A stretch of DNA of 64,000 nucleotides. It comes from Tridacna crocea. Its lineage: Eukaryota > Mollusca > Bivalvia > Cardiida > Cardiidae. The stretch is taken from assembly GCA_943736015.1 (NCBI GenBank), contig OX031059.1:59841159-59905158 (forward strand). The letters run 5' to 3'. The translations under genes were made by a program, and so were the position numbers. Below are positions 32,543-43,489 of the stretch, one piece after another (position 1 is the first letter of the stretch; the number at the start of each line of letters is the position of its first letter). The notes beneath the pieces were generated by a model, which saw only the letters and a list, made by a program, of their open reading frames with translations, was not told where the DNA came from and did not search any database.

Positions 32543-32985
32543 AATTCACGTTCGACGGACCGACAAAGTGTTGCGTCAAAAAAATGCCGAGTACCATTCA
32601 GTCGACGAGTATATGGTTTTTGTAGAGAAGTGGTACAAAGAATTCTATCATTTCTATCATTTCTTTGGGCAGAATTCACGTTCGACGGACCAACAAAGTG
32701 TTGCGTGAAAAAAATGCCGAGTACCATTCAGTCGACGAGTATATGGTTTTTGTAGAGAAGTGGTACAAAGAATTCTATCATTTCTATCATTTCTTTGGGC
32801 AGAATTCACGTCCGACGGACCGACAAAGTGTTGCTTCAAAAAAATGCCAAGTACCATTCAATCGACGAGTATATGGTTTTTGTAGAGAAGTGATACGAAG
32901 AATTAGAAAAGAGATTTCCCAGAATTCCTCGACGAGTGTTTCTGGCCGCAGACAATTCAAGTGCCAAACAAGAATTAAATATGAA
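32543..32985 (+). pseudogene. FUT8-like: FUT8-like exon 5 as three tandem partial copies
   Basis: Three 130-bp units, each beginning with its own acceptor TTCTTTGGGCAG (exon starts 32543, 32673, 32803), encode 'IHVRRTDKVL', the GDP-fucose-binding arginine motif, then 'EYHSVDEYMVFVEKWYKEF'. Only the third runs on to the true exon end ('RIPRRVFLAADNSSAKQELN') and the donor AA|GTAAGC at 32985. The third copy has TGA (32891-32893) where copies 1 and 2 have TGG, so it is closed. Copies 1 and 2 read into their neighbour in a shifted frame because 130 is not a multiple of three. Copy 2 stays open, but its frame does not match exon 6. The catalytic motif itself is intact. Confidence 0.85.
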
Positions 32986-33022
32986 GTAAGCCGACATTAC
33001 AATACAAGGGCTAGATGTGTGT

Positions 33023-33250
33023 TTTATCCCATTACCACAGAATCCCTACTTTTGACGACCCTGAGAAAGAAGCCTTTAGAAAACATTGTGGGAAAAGGAG
33101 AAAATACTGGTAACCAGCATATTCTCCTTTTCCCACAATGTTTTTTTGATCCTTCACAAAAAAAGTTAAAATTTTCAGTCACTTTTGTTTTGTCTGCAAG
33201 TGCTTTCGATTTGGACAGGCCTAAACTATTGTCGTTTTGTAATGAGTTAA
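33023..33250. mobile_element. foldback MITE, family A (reverse orientation)
   Basis: Starts TTTATCCCATTACCACAGAATC and ends GTAATGAGTTAA. Central hairpin AAAACATTGTGGGAAAAGGAG / CTCCTTTTCCCACAATGTTTT. It lies just after exon 5. Confidence 0.8.
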
Positions 33251-33586
33251 CCCTGTCAGTGTCATAGGCGGGGAACAGTGGCTATTGCGGACTGAAGAGA
33301 TCACCATCAGGCTGCACAGAACGTGTCATCTGATCTTGGATCTATACCTTGCGCGTGTGTAGCTTAGCGTATGAAGGACAAATCTGACAGTTTCAGGTTA
33401 CTGTACTCTCAGTCCTATAGAGAGTTTATATGTTTTGTTGTTGAAGGGTTAAATTCTGCTTGGAAAGGACTATGATAATAAATCTGTACTAAATTGCCGA
33501 TTTTATTTTACCCCATACTGAACTTTATGCTTAATATATAAGTAGGCAATTAAATACAATTCCTACTGTTGTTCGGAAAATTATAT
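33251..33586. other. intron 5, nothing recognised
   Basis: AT-rich non-coding sequence between two family A MITEs. Confidence 0.45.
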
Positions 33587-33813
33587 ATTCCTTTACCACA
33601 CAATGAAGACTTTTAATACCTTTGTAAGACATAGCTTTTGAAAACATTGTGGGAAAAGGAGAAAATGCTGGTTACCAGCATTTTCTCCTTTTCCCACAAT
33701 GTTTTCTACCCTGTCACAGAAAACTCATTTCATATGAGCCACATTGAAACTGTCATCAGCAAATGCTTTCAGTTCGCACAGGTCTAGAATCTTGTCGTGT
33801 GGTAAAGGATTAA
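33587..33813. mobile_element. foldback MITE, family A (reverse orientation)
   Basis: TTCCTTTACCACACAATGAAG ... GTGTGGTAAAGGATTAA. The central hairpin is perfect over about 33 bp per arm around GGTTACC. Confidence 0.85.
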
Positions 33814-34440
33814 ACATGGGAAGGCACTTGTATACACAGGTGAGACATTTAACCCTTTGCCTTCAAAGCTTGACTCAGGGCGCTTTTGCAGTTAGTGTAG
33901 ATTAAGATCAGACTCCACAGACTATGCAGACTGATCTTGGTTCTACACTGTCTGATAAGGAGATAATAAAAAAAAAAAAACTTTTAATGGAACATTATTG
34001 CTCAAAATTCAACTATATTTAACCCTCGAAACTGATGTATGACGAAAGTATACGCAACATTAGAGCTCTTAATTCAGTTGTTTGAAAATCTTTTCTTCAC
34101 ACTGACTCAATAGCTGTTTGACCTAGGACCGTGAACGTTTACACAAGAGTTGATGACCTTGAGCCACTAATAGCCCCCCCCCACCCCCTGGGAAATTTCG
34201 GCACTATTATTTTCTTAAACCCCAATGTCACTTGAGCGCTTTGTCAAAGTTTGCCACCTGGCGAATAGGGCGTTTGCGAGTTAAAAAGGTCAAAGGCCAT
34301 CATGTGTATACTTTTGCATACAAGGTATCAATGAATTGCTATACAGGTTACGTCTTCAGTTTGTTCTTCTGTATCGGGTCATGAAATGGAACAGATTTCT
34401 GTATTAAGTATTTGTTGATGGTCATCCTTGTCGAACTGGT
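33814..34440. other. intron 5, non-coding
   Basis: Short A-run near 33969 and C-run near 34176; repeat-like 'GATCAGACTCCACAGACTATGCAGACTGATC' near 33907. No exon. Confidence 0.45.
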
Positions 34441-37400
34441 CAACATTGAATACATTCACGAAAGAATCTGAAACTACATCTTTTGCAAGCGAACCCGATG
34501 AGTAAGCAAAGCAGTTCACCACTCTTACCCTAAATCTCAAAATAGTCCATGAAGATCTCTACAGCTCTGAATACCCTTTTGACATTTGCTTCGCTGCTCA
34601 TAATTTTGGCCAGATGGAGTTCTTTATGTACAAGTGCTTCTTCAGAACTCATCTCTGTCAGTTATAGCATTGTTTCAACATATTAGGCTCAGTAATGTAG
34701 TGCCATACGTCATCGATAATATGCAGCATAGTTTCTGTTGAAACCAATGATGCCGCCTTGGAATTTTGCATGTCGGTTGATAGTCTGCTCTGTTGTAATA
34801 TCAAACACATTTCACAACCTCGGCGCAGGGATACTGACACACCTAATCCATTTTTTGGTTTCTAATGATCCAGGATGGGTTCTTTCAAGATTCATGAATG
34901 TAATCATGTATATTGGGACATGCCGACCATACTTGCTGTGGTCAAAAGCAAACTACAATGGACACAGTCTGTACATAGATGCGATGTGAAGATCTAGGTT
35001 GTTTTCTTTCGGAGCTGTAATGAAATTCAGTGTCATCTGTATTATGTTCATATAATTCAACCATGCTTTGAGAACGGGGATGTGCCTCATCAAACTTATT
35101 AAAGGACGTTTTCGGTAGTAATTTCTGCACATCAATTTGGCGATTTCAAGGGAGACAATAACAGACAGTTACTCTTCTCAAAGAAGGTACTTGTATATCG
35201 TTCGGATAATACCTTGATTTCAGATACGGTACGTTTCGAAGCGAAGAATGAGTCCACAATATCGACTTAACGGACATTTTGCAAAAAGATCTAAAGGGGA
35301 AAAGATCAGAAGAATACAGGAAAGTTTTCGGCGGTATCGACTCTCTCAGAGACTAGAGTCTACTGAACATGACAATGCCGATTGGTCTGATTACTATGGA
35401 AACGGCCATTTTACAAAAAATCTAACACATCAACATATCTTTTTCTTCTCATTTTTGTACTTACCATTAAATTTTACTGTATATACCAAAAAAATTAGAA
35501 AATTCTCTGAAAGGAATTTTTCAAAATTTTGAATTAATTGAAGACTACATGTTGATTTGCTTATATTTTGGAGGGTCAAGAAATAGGAAAAATAATTTTG
35601 TAAAAAGAAAATGAATTCAGATTATCATTTCATTCATACAGAATCAAGAAATAATTTAATACATGTAAATATGGAAAATAATATTTGCATTGTATAATAA
35701 ACTTTCTATCACTGTATTACTGTCTTTTCTGCAGATATAGTCATTTTAGGTGTTTGGTACAAACGGTTACCATAGAAACAGCCATTTTGCAGAAAATCTA
35801 ACTCGGCAACTTTCCTTTTTCTTTTTATTTTTGAGTTTGCCATCGAATTTTACCCAACATATGAAAGAATTAAAAAATTCTATGAAAGGATTAAATTTTC
35901 ACAAAACTGTAGAAACGTTTTTAAAGCAATCAATCTAATACCTCAGTGACTATGTTGTGCACGTGCAAAGCATACGTTTGCTCATTTTCATGACTAAATG
36001 TTAGAGATGTTTCCAATTTATGTTACACAGTCTCAATCTCGTTGATAGAAACATTTAGTGGTGCCTTGTACTCTACAATTATTGAGGTTCAGGAGCTGTT
36101 TTGGACAGCCAACCCGATCAGACGGGACACTCTGCTTTTCAAAGGCATTGGGAGTTACCTATCTTTCTGCAGAGTAACCAAATGAAATTCTGAAGGTCTG
36201 TCTTGCTAAAGTTACAGTCTGTCTTACTGACAACCATTTAAAACTGCGGCTTTTATTTTGCATTGGCATAATTTCAATTTCTTTTGGCTTTACCGTTCTT
36301 TCTTTTGATTTTGGAAGAGACTGGCTTTCAGGGGTAATTTTTGGTACGGAGCGATAAAAAACTTCTTGAATTACGATTCCTTGGGTGGAATGAGTTGTTT
36401 CGAACCCAGATAGTGTTTCTTCATTTAAATAAAAACTGTCTTTGCAAGTATACAAGTTCATATTGTTATGTTATGTTCATCACGTAAGACAATTGTGGGT
36501 AAGATTGAATCTGAGGCTGTAACAGAATTACATAGGGCTGTTTAAGATTCAATTGTTCTCGTGTATGAATGCCTATGACCATGTCGATTGAGAATGGTAA
36601 TCAGTGCATTGGCAGTGATATATTTAATTGTCATTAGTAGTAGTAGTAAGATATACTTAGGTATGATCCATTTGTTATTGCTTAACATGAGTTCTTGCTA
36701 ATCGAAGGCGACATTCTTTCCACTCAGTAATGTCTCTACCGGATTAACCACAAAACACCTGTTGCAGAAAGTTCTTTATAATAGCAGGTTTGCATTGTCA
36801 AGAAATGAGACAAGATTGTGAAGGTGGCCATGCCATTGCTGTAGCCTGTCAATAATTGGCTTCATAAATATGCCTTCTGACTCTTGAAGGTGCTCTGATC
36901 TGATCTGATGCTGCTAGATCAAAAGCCTGACCTTTGATGTCTGCTGCAACTCACTTTTTGAGCTCGGTTGTCAAAATTATAATTTTCCTGAAATATATTT
37001 GACCAGTTTATCCTTCAACTTACACGTACATGTATTAGTTCTCATGTACAATCAGGATGACTTTCAAACAGTAAAGAAAGATATCTTTTCTGCAACACTT
37101 TCATCCTTTCTACATTCTTACCAAGAACTATGTGCTCTTCGATATACTGGCATATATACTTGAAGGCATTGTCATGCAATTGTTGGGACTTATTCGACTA
37201 TATGTCTTAGTGGAGATCATGTCTTTTTTCACCTCTTGTATACTTACTGCGACCACGATGGTAGTAATACGCCTTTCTAACAACCAGACCTTGAATCGCT
37301 TAACGACTTCTTCAGCAGACCTAATTACACATTTGACTAGATTTTGTTTCACACTGTTCACTTTCATTGTACTCTTTCCACAGAATATGCACTCATCAGT

Positions 37401-37750
37401 TGTGTGTTGGAAAGAAAACTTAATTTGATGATCGCCAACGCTTGGAAGTACGAGTACTTGGTTGGTACAAGTTTTCTGTTTATCTCTATAAACAGGTTTA
37501 GGCTTGGTTACTTTAGAGATATTGGAGAAAAAATAAATAACATTTAGGATGGTGTCCATTTAGCTTAGCATTCAGTTCATTTGTTATGTTACATGATATG
37601 TCTTCAAATCTTTGTTTCTCATCTGAAAGTTTTAACCTTTTCCAGGCAACATATTTAATTTTTTGGTAAGCAAGATGCTTTTCTTTTATTCTCTCCTGTC
37701 TATTTTGAAAATGCACCACACAAATTCGATTACATCTGTTGGTGTATTTT
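34440..37750 (-). pseudogene. decayed copy of a large multi-copy protein family
   Basis: Scattered - strand segments look coding. 37719-37513 is basic and helical ('RQERIKEKHLAYQKIKYVAW'). 37559-37128 has 'CIFCGKSTMKV' and 'NLVKCVIRSAEEVVKRFK'. 36461-36159 has 'GFETTHSTQGIVIQEV'. 35130-34660 has motifs of the form 'DHSKYGR', 'TEQTINRHAK' and 'GGIIGFNRN'. This order is that of a repetitive protein family of unknown function that is numerous in molluscs, corals and fish, probably element-associated. The copy is interrupted many times and lies antisense inside intron 5. Family attribution is from memory. Confidence 0.4.
35248..35460 (+). other. coding-like fragment, unknown
   Basis: A + strand frame starts 'MSPQYRLNGHFAKRSKGEKI' and continues with Arg/Glu-rich and 'DNADWSDYYGNGHFTKNL' sequence, like the N-terminus of a repetitive bivalve ORF. 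A related weaker stretch 'GYHRNSHFAENLTRQL' follows at about 35760-35810. No full gene can be drawn. Confidence 0.25.
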
Positions 37751-39047
37751 ATTCATGGATTTGTCTTTGGCTGAGATGTTTTCAATATAACTAGTTTCTC
37801 CATGGTGGACTACATCATCAAACAGTAGAAATCAGAACAAACTGTATTCACATAGAAGGTAGACTTTGAATTTTCATCAGTCCATCGTGTGATAAACTCG
37901 CCTTTGCACATACATGTACGTCGTCATAAATCGTCTGATTATGTTACTGATGTAAAAGGTGGCCCTTCAGATTTGGGTACGAAAATTTTACAAGAATACA
38001 AAAAAACATCCTTATACTCCAAAACCCTTAAAGGCACTGTAGCTTTTGTTGTTGTTGTTGTTGTTTATTCTTTAATACAGGAGTTTAATTTTACACTAGA
38101 TATCAGTATTTCCGTGCTCAGTGATGTTGAAAACATGTTTCTTTTAACTGCAGTCGATATATTTTGATCATGGAATATGCTTACCGATTAGTTTGAGATA
38201 TTTTTTTGGATTGAAGAGTAAATAATGACCAATATTATAGTCAACTTCTCAAAATCTAATATGAAATATTCAAAAGTATATTTGATGAACTATGGATGTA
38301 CTTAAAGATGTAAATTTGATCTGAAAGTTGATTGTAGATTGCTTCAAGGATGTATTCAAGACATCTGGTATAAAGAAAACGTGCTTTATCTTTATAGTTC
38401 CCTTTTAGTTTCTCAGGTTCAAGACTTCTTTGAAGCTTCAAAACACATCAAATTTCAATACTTCCAATGGTTTGATTTGCATTAGACTCTCTTGCTCACA
38501 GTGGAAATGTGTAGAACATTAGTTTCTGACATCATTTGAGATTAGTTAGGACTTAAACAAAGAATAAATCATAGCCTACTGCTGATCAAGTGATGGTCAA
38601 TCAAAAGCGCACCTAATGATCTTCGACCTCTATAACTTGCAAGAGTCCCAGTTGCTAGATAAATACATGTATGTTCAAAAGACATTTAGCTTTTAGAAAT
38701 TGACAGTGCCAAAATTTGTCCCGGGACGCGGGGGGGGGGGAAGCAAACACCCTGCTGGCTCATGAATAGTTTATTGGCATGACTCAAGGAGGTGTCCTAT
38801 CGATTTGGAGTCACATGGGTCAAAGGTGACGGTAACCTAGAATTATTTCTGTTCTCTGATTGTGCTGCTTCAGTGACAAGGTGTTGGCTGTAGTGGGGGC
38901 ATTTGTTCGACAGTTTTGGCTTTCTATGGCAGCGCTGTAAAATTACGGCCCAACTAATCTATATTTTGATTGTTAGCACTAGGAAATGGAAATGTCAAGC
39001 AGTTTTGATAGTATCAGAAAGCATGGAAATATTTTCTCTTTTTTTAG
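37751..39047. other. intron 5 end, nothing coding
   Basis: Contains a GTTGTTGTTGTTGTT run (38048-38062), an inverted fragment of the ~390-bp element (37950-38035) and a G-run near 38729. The acceptor TTTTTTTAG closes at 39047. Confidence 0.5.
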
Positions 39048-39201
39048 ATATCCGGAATACACCATACTGACCAATGACAGCCATACACGGAGCGCAGAAC
39101 ATCCTTACGAACGGAAAATGGCTCATGGAAAACTTGGGATCCTCCATGATACTTACATGCTTTCTAAATGTGATTTCGTAGTCTGCACTTTTAGTTCCAA
39201 C
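39048..39201 (+). CDS. FUT8-like: FUT8-like exon 6
   Basis: 154 bp. Its first A completes the Lys codon left by exon 5 (phase 2). It reads 'YPEYTILTNDSHTRSAEHPY' and ends 'LHDTYMLSKCDFVVCTFSSN', matching 'YPNYEFISDNSISW' and 'LDIHFLSQADFLVCTFSSQ' of vertebrate FUT8, the conserved end of the nucleotide-sugar-binding half. The donor AAC|GTACGT is in phase 0. The next expected exon (vertebrate 'VCRVAYEIMQ') was not found downstream in the window. Confidence 0.9.
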
Positions 39202-39296
39202 GTACGTAGATTTTTTTTTTCTGTGAAAGGGACGGGTGAAGGGGTGCAGAAAAAGTAGAATTATATTTCTTACTTGATATTAGTGACCGCGTAATG

Positions 39297-39550
39297 CCTG
39301 CAACACACGAAAAGGTGCATTGGGACATTTGCGTAAAGTGTCGTCTCGGATCAGCCTGCGCATTCCGCCCAGGCTAATCCGAAACGACACTTTTCGTTTG
39401 TTTGTATTCTGTTTTCTGCAAGTTTGCTGTAGCGCAAAATATAATGTCGTCGTAAAGTTCCGTCTTGGATTAGCCTGCGTGGACTGTGAAGGCTGATCCG
39501 AGATGACTCTTTACGCAAATGACCGAATGCACCTTTTCGCGTGTTGCAAG
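39297..39550. mobile_element. foldback MITE, family C
   Basis: CCTGCAACACACGAAAAGGTG ... CACCTTTTCGCGTGTTGCAAG ends are clear terminal inverted repeats. Inside are the GTGTCGTCTCGGATCAGCC pair and its inverse. Confidence 0.85.
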
Positions 39551-39663
39551 TCACATGCATGCAAAGTTGATAAGTCTTTTCTTCTAACAACAAAGTTTAG
39601 GCTGATAATGATGATTGTCTCTTGAAGAAATACATGGTCTGCGAGGTACAAGTATTAAAAAGT

Positions 39664-39898
39664 TTAACCCATTACCACACAGTCACTAGGTTAAACGACC
39701 CTGAAGATAAAGCCCTTCGAAAACATGGGAAAAGGAGAAAATGTTGGTAACCAGCATTTTGCCTTTTCTCGCCATGTTTTCCACTCTTCTCAAAAAGAAT
39801 TTCATTTTTTTAGTCACTATAATTTTGTCGACTGCAAATGCTATGAATTTGGACTAGTCTAAAATTTTGTTGTGTGGTAATGAGTTAAGACTTGAAGA
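39664..39898. mobile_element. foldback MITE, family A (reverse orientation)
   Basis: TTAACCCATTACCACACAGTC ... GTGTGGTAATGAGTTAA with TTAA flanks; hairpin partly eroded. Confidence 0.8.
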
Positions 39899-39977
39899 CG
39901 AAATAAGAGATATGACAAAAACTCAGAGATGGCATAAAATTAAATACAGAAACAAGCTCAGTTCGAATACAAACACT

Positions 39978-40150
39978 TATAACTCTTTAACCATACAATA
40001 AAAGTTAAGACTTGTCCAAATTGAAAGCGCTTGCTGACGAAAAAACAAAGGTAACTTAGAAAATTGAAATTTGTTTCTAGCAGGACCGAAAACATTGCAG
40101 CAAAATGAGAAAATCCTGCTTACCAAGAACTTTTTGGTAAAGGGATGAAA
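39978..40150. mobile_element. eroded family A MITE
   Basis: 'TAACTCTTTAACCATACAATA', 'TTGTCCAAATTGAAAGCGC' and a right end TTTTTGGTAAAGGGATG; most of the second hairpin arm is missing. Confidence 0.65.
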
Positions 40151-40423
40151 CAAACTTTTATTCCTTGGTAAACAGCATGAATATTGATACTTCTACCATC
40201 AAATAATAATATAATGATAATTCTCATAACAATAAAATTGATAATATAAAACGCTAAATCATAGTTCGGAGTTGACAATTACAAATCACAGGCTATGGTG
40301 GTGTCAGTTGACACCCCATTTCTAGCTGTGGGATATTTGAACGCAAAAATCTCACTTTCACTGATACAGGGTGATTCATAACATCTGATACAGTTTCAAT
40401 CCTTAATACTATTTTTCTGCCGA

Positions 40424-40531
40424 TGTAATGCAGAGAAATGACCCTCGCCTAAAGTTGACCTGGTCAGTCTTCTACGTAGAGAAATGACACATGGGTCATT
40501 TTGTAGGGGAGGATCATTTCTCTGCATTACA
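40424..40531. repeat. short inverted repeat, possible small foldback element
   Basis: GTAATGCAGAGAAATGACCCTC at the left pairs with GAGGATCATTTCTCTGCATTAC at the right over about 22 bp; TAGAGAAATGACACATGGGT lies in the loop. No target duplication assigned. Confidence 0.6.
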
Positions 40532-40689
40532 CCAGCACATGTCTTGTTATAATTTATATCACAATACTCTACAATAATCTAATTTTTGTTTGATACACAG
40601 TGTTGATAACTTTAAATACCTAACATGTTAGATTAAAGAAAGTCAAACTTTTTCATACTTACATGATATGCTCTATAGGGCATCAATTC

Positions 40690-41060
40690 TGGGCTTTTAC
40701 GACGTCAGGCCCTTTCGAAGTTTGCTATCAAAGATCCACTCAACTCTTTCTCATCGCTCGACGAAAGTTCAGTCCTGTTGGAGCCAATGTCTTCAGTCTC
40801 CTTTTCTCTGTTGAGCTGGCAAAAGTTGTTTTAAAGCAACGTTAGGTAACATTCACTTAACACTATTTGCGTCTCTACACCTACTTCACGTTTAAGAATG
40901 GTCCAATCATACCACTATCACTTAATGCAGCCCAGACGGTAACTTTTCATCGTGCAGAGAGGATTTTCTTAAAGGATTGTGAAGTAGCAGCCAGTTCTTC
41001 ATATTGAGTATTGTTGTGGCTTCATGAATCTTTTAAACTTTCTCGAAAAACTTCATCTTC
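40690..41060 (-). pseudogene. Tc1/mariner-like transposase fragment
   Basis: On the - strand a segment near 40960-40890 reads 'KVTVWAALSDSGMIGPFLN', matching the 'VTVWCGLTA..IIGPFFF' catalytic neighbourhood of mariner-like DDE/D transposases. The flanking readings ('ECYLTLL') follow the usual order but with stops and frame changes. Only a relic of a few hundred bases remains. Confidence 0.4.
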
Positions 41061-41923
41061 TTCAGGACTGAAAATGTTTGGTGCGCCCCCCCCACCCCCA
41101 AATTCCTCTACCGTAAACTTCTAACTTTTATTTGCGAGGACACATAAAAAAATTGTAAACTGTTGAAGAGTTGAAAAGGGTTTATTTGTCTAGAGATGTG
41201 AGAGTAAGGCCAGACATGTGTTCATCGGTGACAGCAAACTCTTAAAAGAGGCTTGACGTCACAAAAACCTAGAATGAACGTCATATAGAGCGTATCATTT
41301 AAATGTTGTGAAAGTGTTTGATCTATTCTATCTAAAATTGAAGTATGTAAAGCACTTACTATAGTATATCAAACAAAACTAATTATTGTAGGGTATTGTA
41401 AAAAAAATCAAAGTACTGAAAGTACTCATGGAAGTCGATTTTAGAATTAGATTGATTAAATGAAGAAATCGTTCCCCCTGGTCTGAAGGTGCGTTCAATT
41501 TGGATGTGACCAAAAGTTTCTCATCATATGCAGAGTGAAATAGTCAAAAAACTCAATACTATTTAAGATGAAACAGTTAAACAAAAAGAAGAACAGAAAC
41601 AAAGCTTCTTTTTTTTTTCACTTTAATTTGAAAGAAGTATCATCTTCTCGTAACATGAATCGAGTACCACAACAAAATGAATATTATGTAAAGGTAGTTG
41701 AAACAAGTAAACAGTATATTTGTGAATAAACACCTCCATCTCAAGCAGGACATATCAATACCCTTTCGCACACAATGACGACTTTTGACTACTCTTGGAG
41801 AGAAGCAGCTTGAAAATATTGTGGCAAAGTAGAAAACAATTGAATACTAAGTGTTACATTCTTATCCCAGTGCTTTGTCTCAATTAAGACCTGTCAAAAA
41901 GGCTCGCAAAAAGACTAGGAAGT
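41061..41923. other. non-coding with a MITE A fragment
   Basis: C-run at 41085-41099, AT-rich sequence, and a degraded family A piece at about 41758-41840 ('TACCCTTTCGCACACAATG', 'AAAATATTGTGGCAAAG'). Confidence 0.5.
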
Positions 41924-42152
41924 TTAACCCATTACCACACAATCCCTACTTTTGACGCCCCTGAAAAGGAAGCCTTTTGAAAACACTGTAGGAAAAGGAG
42001 AAAATGCTGGTAACCAGCATTTTCTCCTTTTCCCACAGTGTTTTCTACTCTTCCCAGAACCAATTTCAATTTTTCAGTCACCTTTATATTGTCGTCTGCA
42101 AATGCTTTCATTTTGAACCAGTCTAAAATGTTGTCGTGTGGTAAAGACTTAA
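41924..42152. mobile_element. foldback MITE, family A (reverse orientation)
   Basis: TTAACCCATTACCACACAATC ... GTGTGGTAAAGACTTAA; TTAA on both sides. Full hairpin GAAAACACTGTAGGAAAAGG / CCTTTTCCCACAGTGTTTTC. Confidence 0.85.
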
Positions 42153-42463
42153 CTTTGAACTGCATAAAAAAGAAAATGTGGCTTTTATTGCATAATATTT
42201 CAAGGGACCAAGACAAAAATCTCATATTTTTCTTATATTTTCGAAACATCAAAATAAGTAATAATAGCTTGTAAAGATCTTTCTGATATTTTTTTTAATT
42301 GTATGCCCTTGTAGTATGATGAACATTGAAAGTATATTTTAATACTTCAGCTAGAGTATATTCTCATACTGTTAAATTTGTTTAATGCAGAGAATACTTC
42401 TAAGACAAATTTAGGGACCATACCACTTGTATAAAGAGAAATAAATGGACCTTGAATCAAAAC

Positions 42464-42575
42464 TTAACCCATAGCCAACTAGCCCGATTTTTAAAGTTGT
42501 TCGGTATATTTTTGAAAACACTGTGTCCAAAGGTAAAAATGCTTGTGACAAGCATTTTCATCTCTGCTGATGCTT
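42464..42575. mobile_element. family A MITE fragment with variant hairpin
   Basis: TTAACCCATAGCCAACTAGCC start, then AACACTGTGTCCAAAGG and the palindrome AAAATGCTTGTGACAAGCATTTT instead of the usual core. Truncated right of the hairpin. Confidence 0.65.
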
Positions 42576-42708
42576 TGAGTTGCAAATAAATGAAAGTAAA
42601 ACAAGCTCAAAATCTTATACTTGATGATGATTTTTAAAAAGAAAACATGAGTACATGTATTTAGCCAACAACTTGCACACTATGTCAAAGGAATCTACAG
42701 ATAAAAAC

Positions 42709-43053
42709 TGGTACATTGCAACACAATGCTTTCTTCATATAATCCAAATAGTGTCTCTTTCCAATAATGTTTATATTTATCCTTTCAGTACCTTTTCCAC
42801 TTTTTTGGCCGTTTTTTGAAATTGTCTGCTGAAATCTGGGACAATTTAATTTTTGTCTGCTAGTAACTATTTATTAAACACTGGTACATTGCAACACAAT
42901 GCTTTCTTCATATAATCCAAATAGTGTCTCTTTCCAATAATGTTTATATTTATCCTTTCAGTACCTTTTCCACTTTTTTGGCCGTTTTTTGAAATTGTCT
43001 GCTGAAATCTGGGACAATTTAATTTTTGTCTGCTAGTAACTATTTATCAAACA
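42709..43053. repeat. 173-bp direct tandem duplication
   Basis: 'CTGGTACATTGCAACACAAT' through 'TCTGCTAGTAACTATTTAT' occurs twice with a 173-bp shift and hardly any difference, so the duplication is recent. The second copy runs into a family A MITE. Confidence 0.9.
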
Positions 43054-43265
43054 ACAAAATTTTAAACTGGTCTAAATTGAAAGCACTTGCAGACAACAAA
43101 ATAAAGGCAACTCAAAAATTAAAGTTTTCTTTCAGGCAAGGCGGAAAACACTGTGGAAAAAGGAGAAATTACTGGTAACCAGCATTTTCTCCTTTTCCAA
43201 CAATGTGTTCAAAAGCCTTCTATCTCAGGGTCGTGAAAACCAGGGATGATTTGGTAAAGGGTTAA
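43045..43265. mobile_element. foldback MITE, family A
   Basis: Left end eroded (ATCAAACAACAAAATTTTAAAC), right end TTTGGTAAAGGGTTAA. Hairpin AACACTGTGGAAAAAGGAG / CTCCTTTTCCAACAATGTG. Confidence 0.8.
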
Positions 43266-43489
43266 TTGGTTAAAGAACAGGCAAATATAGTAAGATACAG
43301 CATGTAAACATAAAGGTAGTGGCAAAAATATAATGAACATGTACCAACACCAAAAAGTAATCAAGTGAAAATAAATACACAAAAACCTGACTAGCCAGAT
43401 GATGTGCATGTAAAATATTAATCTATCACTCTATCTACATAAAAAAAATTTAGTCTTGAAAAGATATGCAAACAAGAAATGAACTTTTG

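Larger units (their letters stand above)
15039..39201 (+). pseudogene. FUT8-like: alpha-1,6-fucosyltransferase (FUT8)-like gene, broken as assembled and 3'-incomplete
   Basis: FUT8 enzymes are Golgi type II membrane proteins that move fucose from GDP-fucose to the innermost GlcNAc of N-glycans. Six exon positions align in order with the family: anchor, 'LVQNRLRILQ', the Cys-rich 'CGFGCQ' block, the 'HRDPFLLWVGQ' block, the GDP-fucose-binding 'IHVRRTDKV' motif, and the 'CDFVVCTFSS' motif. Intron phases match at every junction. The stem is short: the first two exons give only about 87 residues before the conserved Cys block, against roughly 200 in vertebrates. Exon 5 is present as three tandem partial copies and no splice path through them stays open. 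The exons for the rest of the catalytic domain and the SH3 domain were not found up to base 64000. It could be a pseudogene, a recently damaged paralogue, or an assembly fault over a short tandem. Confidence 0.8.

Noticed and set aside
32665-33267. 200-codon ORF starting in exon 5 copy 2
   Set aside because: It stays open only by reading copy 3 in a shifted frame and then running through intron 5 into a MITE. It does not join exon 6 in phase.
40663-40845. 60-codon + strand ORF as a host exon
   Set aside because: It lies antisense to a mariner-like transposase relic and has no splice sites.
41932-42274. ORFs of 78-106 codons on both strands
   Set aside because: Read-throughs of a family A MITE; the same peptide fragments ('VENTVGKGENAG') recur wherever the MITE occurs.
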